From positions 4,374,001-4,438,000 of the forward strand of contig NZ_FNSI01000001.1 of assembly GCF_900104955.1 (NCBI RefSeq): a stretch of 64,000 nucleotides of DNA, read 5' to 3'. The stretch is from Beijerinckia sp. 28-YEA-48 (GTDB taxonomy: Bacteria; Pseudomonadota; Alphaproteobacteria; Rhizobiales; Beijerinckiaceae). Within the stretch, counting starts at the first letter, position 1. Each line of letters opens with the position of its first letter. Below the pieces are notes generated by a model. That model worked only from the letters and a program-made list of their open reading frames with translations, searched no databases and was not told where the DNA came from. Shown in pieces: positions 50,511 through 58,276 of this stretch. The position numbers and the translations under genes were made by a program.

Positions 50511-51245
50511 ATGGCGTATTGGCAGGATGTCTGGGATCGCTGGCAATTCCTCTGGGATGACCGGGGAGACGGCGTCACTTACTGGCAATGGATGTTTTCC
50601 GCCTGGGGCTACACGGTCTCGGTCGCGGCTGTGTCCCTGGTCATCGCACTGGTAATCGGCTGCCTGGTCGGCACCTTGCGCACGGTCTCGCAGCATCGGG
50701 TCGTCTCGGCGCTCGCCAATGCCTGGGTGGAACTGTTCCGCAATATTCCCGTGCTCGTGCAGCTCTTCCTCTGGTTCTTCGTCATTTCGGAAATCGTTCC
50801 GGGCATGAAAGGCGTTCCCAGCTTCGTTCTGGCCTGTTGCGCCCTTGGCTTTTTCACTTCCTCCCGCATCGCCGAGCAGGTGCGCGCCGGCATCCAGGCA
50901 CTGCCGCGCGGGCAGAGCCAAGCCGCGCTCGCCATGGGATTTACCCAGTTTCAAACCTACCGCTATGTGATTTTACCGCAGACGTTTCGCATCATCATTC
51001 CGCCGCTGACCAGCGAAGCGATGAATATCGTCAAGAATTCTTCCGTGGCTTTCGCCGTGTCGATTCCAGAGCTGATCAGTTTCGCCATGCAGACGCAGGA
51101 AGAAACCTCGCGCGGCATTGAAGTTTATCTGGCCGCAACCATTCTCTATGTCATCACCGCTTTGGCGATCAGCTTGATCATGTCCATGATCGAAAGGCGG
51201 ATGCGCGTTCCCGGTCTCTTCTCGCAAGACCAGGGAGCTCATTAA
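50511..51245 (+). CDS. amino acid ABC transporter permease (GltJ-like)
   Basis: 244 residues with about five membrane segments. It has the permease EAA loop AEQVRAGIQALPRGQSQAALAMGFTQ and, before it, VELFRNIPVLVQLFLWFF, both typical of polar amino acid permeases of the HisMQ type. First of two permease subunits; the next gene starts within its stop codon (TAATG), so the two are translationally coupled and form the membrane heterodimer. Confidence 0.93.
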   Translation: MAYWQDVWDRWQFLWDDRGDGVTYWQWMFSAWGYTVSVAAVSLVIALVIGCLVGTLRTVSQHRVVSALANAWVELFRNIPVLVQLFLWFFVISEIVPGMKGVPSFVLACCALGFFTSSRIAEQVRAGIQALPRGQSQAALAMGFTQFQTYRYVILPQTFRIIIPPLTSEAMNIVKNSSVAFAVSIPELISFAMQTQEETSRGIEVYLAATILYVITALAISLIMSMIERRMRVPGLFSQDQGAH

Positions 51246-51937
51246 TGCAGGCGCTGGATTTTTCCTTCTACACCTGGGCGAACATATCCGCCTATTTGCT
51301 CAGCGGCCTCTATTTCAGCGTCGGCCTGACGATCGCCGCCACGATTGGCGGCATAACCCTGGGCACGATCATCGCCTTGATGCGTCTGTCCGGGATCAAG
51401 CCGTTGGAATATGCGGCGATCTGGTATGTGAACCTGATGCGCAGCATCCCGCTGGTGATGGTCATCCTGTGGTTCTTCCTGCTGATGCCATCGGCCTTTT
51501 ATAATTTGTTCCCGGCGGGCATCGGTCAGAAATATCGCGCCGAGATTTGCGCGCTTATCACATTCATCATTTTCGAAGCCGCCTTCTTCAGCGAGATCGT
51601 GCGCGCGGGCATTCAATCCCTACCACGCGGTCAAAGCATGGCCGGCCAGGCGCTTGGCATGACCTATGCGCAGAACATGCGTTACATCGTTCTGCCGCAG
51701 GCAGTCCGCAACATGCTGCCGGTCTTCCTCACCCAGACCATCGTGCTTTTTCAGGATACGTCCTTGGTCTATGCCATCGGCGCCTACGACATCCTCAAAG
51801 GCTTCGAGATCATGGGCAACACGTTCGGACGGCGCGTCGAGACCTATCTGCTCGCCGCCGTCGTCTATTTTATCATCTCGTTTTCGCTTTCCATGTTGGT
51901 CAAGAGCTTGAACGAGAAGATCCGCATCGTGCGCTGA
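51245..51937 (+). CDS. amino acid ABC transporter permease (GltK-like)
   Basis: 230 residues, about five membrane segments. EAA loop SEIVRAGIQSLPRGQSMAGQALGMTYAQ and the segment VNLMRSIPLVMVILWFFLLMP match HisMQ-type permeases. The ATG overlaps the upstream stop codon. The ATPase gene follows after 119 bases that hold repeat copy E, an unusual interruption in a tightly organised operon. Confidence 0.93.
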   Translation: MQALDFSFYTWANISAYLLSGLYFSVGLTIAATIGGITLGTIIALMRLSGIKPLEYAAIWYVNLMRSIPLVMVILWFFLLMPSAFYNLFPAGIGQKYRAEICALITFIIFEAAFFSEIVRAGIQSLPRGQSMAGQALGMTYAQNMRYIVLPQAVRNMLPVFLTQTIVLFQDTSLVYAIGAYDILKGFEIMGNTFGRRVETYLLAAVVYFIISFSLSMLVKSLNEKIRIVR

Positions 51938-51938
51938 C

Positions 51939-52037
51939 TAGAGCAAATTGCGTTTCGACAGAAACGCAATTTTGCTTAGTACCTTTGTTTTGACGCGTCT
52001 TTGTGGCGTTTGACTAAGTCAAACTGCAAAACGCTAT
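51939..52037 (+). repeat. twin-hairpin repeat, copy E (inside the glutamate transporter operon)
   Basis: First hairpin GCAAATTGCGTTTC-GACA-GAAACGCAATTTTGC, GACGCGTC box, second hairpin GTTTGAC-TAA-GTCAAAC and end box AAAACGCTAT. Begins two bases after the permease stop codon; ends 19 bases before the ATPase start codon. Confidence 0.9.
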
Positions 52038-52056
52038 GTGAGGGACGTCGACTGTC

Positions 52057-52794
52057 ATGATCGAGATGAAGAACGTTTCCAAATGGTATGGCGCGACGCA
52101 GGTCCTCGATGACTGCTCGGTCAACATCAACAAGGGCGAGGTCGTGGTCGTCTGCGGCCCCTCGGGATCAGGCAAATCGACGCTGATCAAGACCATCAAC
52201 GCGCTTGAACCGATCCAGAAAGGCGAGATCTGGGTTGATGGTTCGCCTGTCCATGACAAGGCCACCGATTTGCCGAAGCTGCGTAGCCGGGTCGGCATGG
52301 TGTTTCAGCATTTCGAGCTGTTTCCGCATCTCACCGTCACCGACAATCTGACCATCGCGCAGATGAAGGTTCTGGGGCGGGGCCAGGACGAGGCCAAGCA
52401 ACGCGGCCTCAAAATGCTTGAGCGTGTCGGCCTCACGGATCACAAAAACAAATTTCCCGGACAACTCTCCGGCGGCCAGCAGCAACGCGTCGCCATCGCC
52501 CGCGCGCTGTCGATGGATCCGATCGTCATGCTGTTCGATGAACCCACTTCAGCGCTCGATCCCGAGATGGTGGGGGAAGTGCTCGACGTCATGGTCGGCC
52601 TGGCCGCCGAAGGCATGACGATGATGGTTGTGACCCATGAGATGGGCTTTGCCCGCAAGGTCTCCAATCGCGTCATTTTCATGGATGTCGGTGGCCATAT
52701 TCTCGAAGATACCAGCAAGGATGAGTTCTTCGACAATATCGAGGCCCGGCAACCGCGCACACGGGAATTCCTCAATAAGATCCTGCCGCATTGA
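52057..52794 (+). CDS. amino acid ABC transporter ATP-binding protein (GltL-like)
   Basis: 245 residues, the usual length. Walker [10 protein letters not shown], signature [15 protein letters not shown], Walker [17 protein letters not shown] and H-loop MVVTHEMGF. It energises the preceding permeases. It is the last operon gene; the start is ATG and is just after repeat copy E, so its mRNA segment begins with that hairpin structure. Confidence 0.95.
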   Translation: MIEMKNVSKWYGATQVLDDCSVNINKGEVVVVCGPSGSGKSTLIKTINALEPIQKGEIWVDGSPVHDKATDLPKLRSRVGMVFQHFELFPHLTVTDNLTIAQMKVLGRGQDEAKQRGLKMLERVGLTDHKNKFPGQLSGGQQQRVAIARALSMDPIVMLFDEPTSALDPEMVGEVLDVMVGLAAEGMTMMVVTHEMGFARKVSNRVIFMDVGGHILEDTSKDEFFDNIEARQPRTREFLNKILPH

Positions 52795-52810
52795 GGGCTT
52801 AGGCCGCGAC

Positions 52811-52967
52811 CTTGGTGTCATCCCGTACACGCGCAGCGTGATCCGGAAACCAGGGGTGAGCGACGCCATGCTCATCGTGGTTTGTAGAACACGTATCGAT
52901 GCCGGCCGAGGCTCTACCGTTTGCCCCTGGATACCGGATCGCCTGCGGCGTCCGGTATGACACCAAG
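52811..52967. repeat. palindromic intergenic element (TTGGTGTCAT family)
   Basis: Arms 52811-52856 and 52924-52967, about 45 bases each, read CTTGGTGTCAT...CCAGGGG on opposite strands with scattered mismatches and about 67 bases between. Inverted-repeat mobile/BIME-like form. It fills the gap between the ATPase gene and the convergent acyltransferase gene. Its sequence is unrelated to the element at 3465. Confidence 0.75.
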
Positions 52968-52983
52968 ATTGTAGTACGCGCGT

Positions 52984-55377
52984 CTAATTCACCGGCTTGC
53001 AGTTCATCGTCGGATCACGCCCCAGCTCGCTCGCCAGCTTATCGAACATGGTCGTGGCGATGATGTCCGAGCCCTTCTGGGTGAAGTGGACGATATCGAC
53101 GAACAGATCCTTATCCCACTCACCATCGAGATGCGGGCGCGTATCAACGAAGGGCGTCCCGGTGCGCTTGGCCACGGCTTCCACCATGCGGTTATGCGCG
53201 GCGATGGCCGGCAGAATGCGCTCGATCGGCTGGAAGACGCGGCCGTAGAAATCGATCACTTCGTGCGGCGAACTTTCGTTGACGACGGCGGAAAGATTGG
53301 CGAGCACGACGCGGAAACCGTTGTCGACGCCCATTTTCACCAGCTCCGAATAGAGCTTGTCGTAGGTGTCGAGGAACTGCGTCTGCTTCGGCGTGCGATT
53401 ATAGTCTTCGAGGCGTGCCTGATAGCCCTGCATGGCAATGCGGAAGCTGGCTTCGCCCAGCAGCGGCGATCCGCGCATGTGAAAAACCGGCTGTCGCGGC
53501 ATGGCGGCGATTTGCGGATCGACGATCGCGAGCCCGTTATAGCCGTGATAGGAAATCACCATGTCGGGATGCAGCGGCAGGATGAAACGCTTGACGCGTT
53601 GCAGATTGTCGGAGAGGCCGGCAGCCGGCACGCCGGCGTTGATGACTTCGATTGGACGTTCGCAGACAAGCCGCGTACTGAGCTGCTTCTGCAGCACTTC
53701 CGGCCAGGTGGTCTCGCCACGGCGGAACATGGTGCCGAACACCGGCGATTCGCCGACGACGAAGATGCGATAGCGATTGCCCTTGTCGGCCGTCATGTCG
53801 GCGCCACGGAAGCCGAGATTGTTGATCGGCACGTCAGCATCGAAGAACTGGCCGCGCGCATTGGGCTCAAGAATGAAGGGCAATTCGCCCTTCGGATCGG
53901 GCGCCTGGATTTTGGCCAGAACGCCGCGGCCCCATTCGGCGACATATTGCGCCCACCACATGCGGAAGGCATCGGGATCGCCCTTGGCGTCGCGGAAGGA
54001 ATAGACGGGCTCAGCGCGCGTCAGCACCGCGCCGACCGAGGTGCGGGCGAAATAGGCGTCGGCCATAGGCAGCAGAACGGCAAACAGCAACAGGGTCAGC
54101 GCGCCGGTGCGCGCCAGTCCGAAACGCCAGAGCCCGCTCAGCATCAACAAGGCGGTGAACAGGCCGAGGAAAACGAGCAAGGCGAGATAGAACGAAACAC
54201 GCCAAGCCTCGAAGAAGAAATAGCGCGTCGCGATCGCCGCGATGACGAAGCCAACCAATGTCAACAGCAGCGCCAGCCAGGGCGTGGCCGGGCGCCTGGC
54301 CTTGGCGACCATCGCCACAGCCGCGCGGCCACGGCCAAGATAATGCGGGCGTGCCGCCAGAATCGGACCTTCGAAAGCGAAGAAGAAAATGGCGCAGAAG
54401 GCGACGAGAACAACGACGTAGAGAACGAGCTGCACGGTGAGCGGCAGATGCGCAACGCTCGGGCGCAGCAGCAGGATCGCCAGGGTGTGGAACAGGTAGA
54501 TCGTGTAGGAGACCTTGCCGAGGAAGAAGCAGGGCTCGGCGATCCAAGCCAACCGATTGAAGGCCGCGCGATAGACATAGAGCGTGACGATGACGCTGGC
54601 GCCCAGAAGCGCTGCCGCGAAGGGGTAAAGCTCTTGCGCGATGCGGTTGGTATCGACCGTGGCCTGCCAGCCGATAACGCCAGCGAGGGCCGCGGCGGCA
54701 AGCGCGATGACGATCGACAGCACGCCGCCAAAGCGACGCAGTGCCTTGTCGATCGGATCGATGGCGCAATAAAGCAGGAAGCCGAAGGCAATCGCATCCA
54801 GCCGGAACAGAGTGACGCGGCGCACGTCCGCATCCCAATGGCTGAAATCGCCGAAGACCGAGCGCGCCACGGCGCTGGCGACAGCCAGCAGCACCATCAA
54901 GGTGATGAAGCCGCGCGCCCGCAAGCGGGCGACATTGGCGGCGACGACGATCACCGCCGCGACCACATAGAAACATTCCTCGACCGACAGGCTCCAGGCG
55001 ACGGCGAAATAATCCTGCGCGTCGGACAGTGGCCGGAACAGATTCTGGATGTAGAACAGATATTGCGGAAACGAGGCGGCGCCGAGATTGCCGCTGACCA
55101 CGGTAAGCGTGATCAAGGCGACGAGATAGGGCGGGATGGTGCGCATCCAGCGCCGGATCAGGAAGATCCAAGTGTCGGCCAGATGCGAGGAGGTGGCGCA
55201 ATGAATGAGCTGCGGCGCCAGCACGAAGCCGCTCAACACGAAGAAAATCTCCACCGCCAGGATGGAGATGACATTGGCCACCGGCCAATCGGTCGAGCCG
55301 AGCATCACATAATGGGGGATCGCGACCGCGAGGGCCGCGACACCACGCAACAGATCAAGCGACGCGAGCCTGTGCAT
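52984..55377 (-). CDS. acyltransferase-3 / SGNH hydrolase fusion protein
   Basis: 797 residues. Residues about 1-350 are an acyltransferase-3 membrane domain (starts LASLDLLRGVAALAVAIPH with the conserved His, about ten helices). After a further hydrophobic region (about 360-440) comes a periplasmic SGNH-type domain: NNLGFRGADM, the nucleophile motif VVGESPVFG (usual GDS replaced by GES) and the Asp-x-x-His pair in VDIVHFTQKGSD. Such fusions O-acetylate lipopolysaccharide, capsule or peptidoglycan. A small single-helix protein is encoded just upstream with an overlapping start. Confidence 0.85.
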   Translation of the reverse strand: MHRLASLDLLRGVAALAVAIPHYVMLGSTDWPVANVISILAVEIFFVLSGFVLAPQLIHCATSSHLADTWIFLIRRWMRTIPPYLVALITLTVVSGNLGAASFPQYLFYIQNLFRPLSDAQDYFAVAWSLSVEECFYVVAAVIVVAANVARLRARGFITLMVLLAVASAVARSVFGDFSHWDADVRRVTLFRLDAIAFGFLLYCAIDPIDKALRRFGGVLSIVIALAAAALAGVIGWQATVDTNRIAQELYPFAAALLGASVIVTLYVYRAAFNRLAWIAEPCFFLGKVSYTIYLFHTLAILLLRPSVAHLPLTVQLVLYVVVLVAFCAIFFFAFEGPILAARPHYLGRGRAAVAMVAKARRPATPWLALLLTLVGFVIAAIATRYFFFEAWRVSFYLALLVFLGLFTALLMLSGLWRFGLARTGALTLLLFAVLLPMADAYFARTSVGAVLTRAEPVYSFRDAKGDPDAFRMWWAQYVAEWGRGVLAKIQAPDPKGELPFILEPNARGQFFDADVPINNLGFRGADMTADKGNRYRIFVVGESPVFGTMFRRGETTWPEVLQKQLSTRLVCERPIEVINAGVPAAGLSDNLQRVKRFILPLHPDMVISYHGYNGLAIVDPQIAAMPRQPVFHMRGSPLLGEASFRIAMQGYQARLEDYNRTPKQTQFLDTYDKLYSELVKMGVDNGFRVVLANLSAVVNESSPHEVIDFYGRVFQPIERILPAIAAHNRMVEAVAKRTGTPFVDTRPHLDGEWDKDLFVDIVHFTQKGSDIIATTMFDKLASELGRDPTMNCKPVN

Positions 55378-55619
55378 CAGCGGCCGGGATTGCTGTAGAG
55401 GAAGGGCACATCGATCTGGCCGCTGACCAGGACGAAAATGATCGCATAGAGCAGGGCGACAAGGACCACGGCAGCGAACAGGCTGCCGCGCAAATTATGT
55501 CCATAGGTCTGCCAAAAGATCTGAAATGGGTGCAACGGCCGCTCCGGCAGGCCGACAGGCGGCCTGAACGCGGCTTTCAATATAGCGTTTTGCAGTTTGA
55601 CGGAATCGTCAAACGCCAC
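55377..55619 (-). CDS. small single-helix membrane protein partnered with the acyltransferase
   Basis: Up to 80 residues with one hydrophobic helix (SLFAAVVLVALLYAIIFVLV) and a short C-terminus. Its stop codon overlaps the acyltransferase start (ATGA), so translation is coupled and it may be a subunit. The start is uncertain: the GTG at 55619 lies inside repeat copy F, so the first residues would be repeat-encoded; a TTG about 13 codons further in is an alternative. No family recognised. Confidence 0.6.
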   Translation of the reverse strand: MAFDDSVKLQNAILKAAFRPPVGLPERPLHPFQIFWQTYGHNLRGSLFAAVVLVALLYAIIFVLVSGQIDVPFLYSNPGR

Positions 55620-55679
55620 AAAGACGCGTCAAAATAGCAATTCGAGGCAGAATCGCGTCGATGGGAACGCGGTTCTGCC
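55582..55679 (-). repeat. twin-hairpin repeat, copy F
   Basis: On the minus strand: GGCAGAACCGCGT...ACGCGATTCTGCC as first hairpin, then GACGCGTC, second hairpin GTTTGACG-ATTC-CGTCAAAC and end box AAAACGCTAT. Sense orientation relative to the MetF-like gene, 42 bases after its stop codon. It may supply the start codon of the next small gene. Confidence 0.88.
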
Positions 55680-55721
55680 CCGTGAAAGTCGCGCGCCAAG
55701 GCTAGCCGAACCGGGCCAGCG

Positions 55722-56651
55722 TCAGGCCGGATCGAAACCACCGTCCTTATTCAGCCTGATCGCGCCTGATATGGCCGGCTGGACCCATTTGGCGGTGGCC
55801 CCAATGCCGCCGAAAGCGAACAAATGCGGCGTGACGCCGTCGATCTGCTTGGCAGCGACCGCCGCCGCGATAGTGCGGATGATCGGATCGGGCGAAACCG
55901 CCTTGAAAGCATGGCGAACCAGGCCGCTGCGGGAGGCCAAAGCCTCGGCGGAGGCCTTCACGCCACATTTGCGGGCATAGTTGAGCCAGGTCATCAGGCT
56001 GGTCGGGCCAGCGAGGCCAACCCGGACGGGCGCATGCACGCCACGTTGGCGCAGCCAATGCAGCCAGGCGATGATGGAACGGGAATCGAAGCAGAATTGC
56101 GTGACGATATGCGGCTCAAGGCCGGCCTGCTGGGCGGCGGCGAGCTTGGTGACCAAATTGGCCTCGATCTCGTCTTCACCCATGGCCGGATGGCCATCGG
56201 GGAAGCCGGGCAGGCCGATGGCTTTCAAGCCCCGGCGCTGGAACAAGCCGTTCTCGATCACCGACAACGCCGTCTGGATTTCGCCGACACCGTGTTCCGC
56301 GTCACCGCCAATGAGCAGCGCCGTGCGCACGCCGGCTTCATCGACCATGCGGCCGACATGACGCTCGAGCACATCGAAACGCGGGAAGTGCCGCGCCGAC
56401 AGATGCGGCACCGGCTCAAGCCCGGCCTGGCGGATGGCCACGGCGGCGGCCATCATTTCGTCGAGCGGACGATGCGGCAGCATGGTCAGATAGACCTGCG
56501 TGCCGGGCGCCAGCGTCTTGCCTAGCGCTGCGACGTCGCCGGCGGAGGGACGCGTCGCCTCGAAGGAACAATCGCGCATGAAGGCCGCGATCTGGTCGAC
56601 GGTGGCGTCGATCGGATCGGGAGGCTTTGCCGCAACGGGAGCCGTGCTCAT
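55722..56651 (-). CDS. MetF-like methylenetetrahydrofolate reductase family protein
   Basis: 309 residues of the 5,10-methylenetetrahydrofolate reductase fold: N-terminal MRDCSFEATRPSAGDV with the catalytic-type Glu (FEATRP for usual FEFFPP), flavin-contact segment HLSARHFPR and QFCFD before the end barrel strands. Divergent from the canonical MetF, so it is a paralogue, perhaps for demethylation-type C1 metabolism, rather than necessarily methionine synthesis. It follows the HTH-methyltransferase by 17 bases on the same strand, so the pair forms an operon. Confidence 0.78.
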   Translation of the reverse strand: MSTAPVAAKPPDPIDATVDQIAAFMRDCSFEATRPSAGDVAALGKTLAPGTQVYLTMLPHRPLDEMMAAAVAIRQAGLEPVPHLSARHFPRFDVLERHVGRMVDEAGVRTALLIGGDAEHGVGEIQTALSVIENGLFQRRGLKAIGLPGFPDGHPAMGEDEIEANLVTKLAAAQQAGLEPHIVTQFCFDSRSIIAWLHWLRQRGVHAPVRVGLAGPTSLMTWLNYARKCGVKASAEALASRSGLVRHAFKAVSPDPIIRTIAAAVAAKQIDGVTPHLFAFGGIGATAKWVQPAISGAIRLNKDGGFDPA

Positions 56652-56668
56652 GTTCGAACTCCGCTACG

Positions 56669-58126
56669 CTAATCGCGCCGCTTCGAGATCACATAGGATT
56701 CATCGTAGAACCACAGGCCGTTGTTCTTACGCAGAACGTCTCGCGTCGCTTCAAGATAAGCGTCGTTGGCGACAACGGGACCTAAGCGATCGTCTTCGAC
56801 TTGCGCGACATAGATCGCCGCGTTCCAGGCCGCGAACAATGTCGACGTACCAATCGACGCGCCTTCCACCTCGGTCGGCAGAGTGTGCATGTGATATTGA
56901 AACAGCGATTTGCCGTCGGCATTGGCGTTGAAATTGTAATCGCGCGCCGCCGGCCCCAACTCGTGTTTCACCTGTTTCAAGAGGTCGTGACGGTTATTGG
57001 TAGTGAACGGATTATCGTTGGGCCAGACCTTGTCGATGATTTCCATGCCTGGATCATTGCCGCAGGAATGGATGCCGATGAGGCGACCGCCGGGGCGCAG
57101 CGCGCGCGTCAGCGGCGCGATCACGCGCTTGGCCTTGAACTCGACGCTGGCGCGGGCGCGATAGGGCTGCGAGGCAATGACGAGATCGTAATCGGCCGGC
57201 GTCTGGCCGAGACGCGGAATGATCGGATCGAGCGCGAATTTGTGGTCGTCGCGATAGAGCACCAGGACCACCGGCCGATCATAAACCGAATTGCCGGTAC
57301 GCGGGCTGGTGCGGGCGTTCCAGTTCTGCGCCAGGAACGGTTCCAGATCGGTGATCTGCTTGTCGAACGTATGGGCGGTGTCGCCCGTCAGCTTCACCTC
57401 ATGCCAGACGAGACTCGACGCGGCGCTCATGGACTTCACCGTCAGCCAGGGCGCATCGGCATATTGCAGATTGGTCAGCACCAGCACGGTAGAGGGATGT
57501 TCGCAGAAGCGATCGACCATGCGCCGCAGCGACAGGCGCACGTCCTCAAGGCTGATTTCCTTGCCAACGACATAGAACGGCATCGTCGGATAGCGATCGT
57601 GCATCGAGCGCATCACATGGGCGAGCACGCTGCCGTCGCCGACGCCGGCATCGAACAAACGGAAGGCCGGCGGCTTGGGATGCACGTTGGTCAATTCCTG
57701 CGAGATGCGGTTGGCGACTTCCCATTTCTCGCTGCAGGTGTTGACGAACAGCAGGTATTTTTGCCGATTGTCATAGAAGCGGAAATTACGCTGGCCGTTG
57801 TCATCTTGTTGGCTGGCCGGCTTGTCGCCTCCGGGCGGTGGCGGCGCCGAGAGCGGCGGGGCGGGCGGCGGCGGTGGCGCCACAGGCCGAATCGCCGCCG
57901 GGACGGCAGGCGTCATGACCGTCATGCTGCGGGCCCGGCTCGACGGTGTGTAATTGACCATAAAGCCACGGATCTTATCGAGCGTGTCGGTGGTGATCCG
58001 GCCACCATTGCGCAACCGGCTGACCAGCTTGCCGTCGTTGATCGCGGCGCGGCCGAACGTCGACTCGGCCAGACCTGCCAAGCGGCAAAAATCGCTGATT
58101 TCCGTCAAAAGCTGCTGAGCGCTCAT
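56669..58126 (-). CDS. HTH-methyltransferase fusion, unknown role
   Basis: 485 residues from the ATG at 58126 (GGGAGGAG upstream). Residues 1-57 form a small helix-turn-helix-like domain (AESTFGRAAINDGKLVSRLRNG), residues about 72-100 a Pro-rich linker, and residues about 120-485 a SAM-methyltransferase-like domain with FRLFDAGVGDGSVLAHVM as motif I (157-171), a late GGRLIGIHSCG segment and DVLRKNNGLWFYDESYVISKR at the end. It precedes the MetF-like gene, suggesting C1 transfer, while the HTH domain suggests a regulator. Four repeated half-sites lie just upstream. No function is known to me. Confidence 0.7.
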   Translation of the reverse strand: MSAQQLLTEISDFCRLAGLAESTFGRAAINDGKLVSRLRNGGRITTDTLDKIRGFMVNYTPSSRARSMTVMTPAVPAAIRPVAPPPPPAPPLSAPPPPGGDKPASQQDDNGQRNFRFYDNRQKYLLFVNTCSEKWEVANRISQELTNVHPKPPAFRLFDAGVGDGSVLAHVMRSMHDRYPTMPFYVVGKEISLEDVRLSLRRMVDRFCEHPSTVLVLTNLQYADAPWLTVKSMSAASSLVWHEVKLTGDTAHTFDKQITDLEPFLAQNWNARTSPRTGNSVYDRPVVLVLYRDDHKFALDPIIPRLGQTPADYDLVIASQPYRARASVEFKAKRVIAPLTRALRPGGRLIGIHSCGNDPGMEIIDKVWPNDNPFTTNNRHDLLKQVKHELGPAARDYNFNANADGKSLFQYHMHTLPTEVEGASIGTSTLFAAWNAAIYVAQVEDDRLGPVVANDAYLEATRDVLRKNNGLWFYDESYVISKRRD

Positions 58127-58185
58127 CAGTCTCCTCCCAGATGACCTCAAACTTCTATTCGAGGGGAAGGTTAGTCCCGGCAAAA

Positions 58186-58249
58186 AAGTGGGACAACAGG
58201 ATTATATCCCACTTTCTGAGTGGGCATAATTTGATACTGCGTCCCACTC
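58186..58249. promoter_or_regulatory. four GTGGGA-type half-sites between divergent genes
   Basis: AAGTGGGA (58186), TCCCACTT (58207), GAGTGGGC (58218) and TCCCACTC (58242) form two inverted pairs separated by 13 and 16 bases. They sit in the 150-base gap between the HTH-methyltransferase and recF starts. A candidate operator for the HTH protein or another regulator. Confidence 0.6.
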
Positions 58250-58276
58250 TCCGCCATTAGCCCTGGCGGGGCATTT

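Noticed and set aside
53086..55398. 770-codon plus-strand frame opposite the acyltransferase-SGNH gene
   Set aside because: Composition (Arg, Gln, Asp, Gly-rich) and lack of motifs show an antisense shadow; the minus-strand gene has clear domains.
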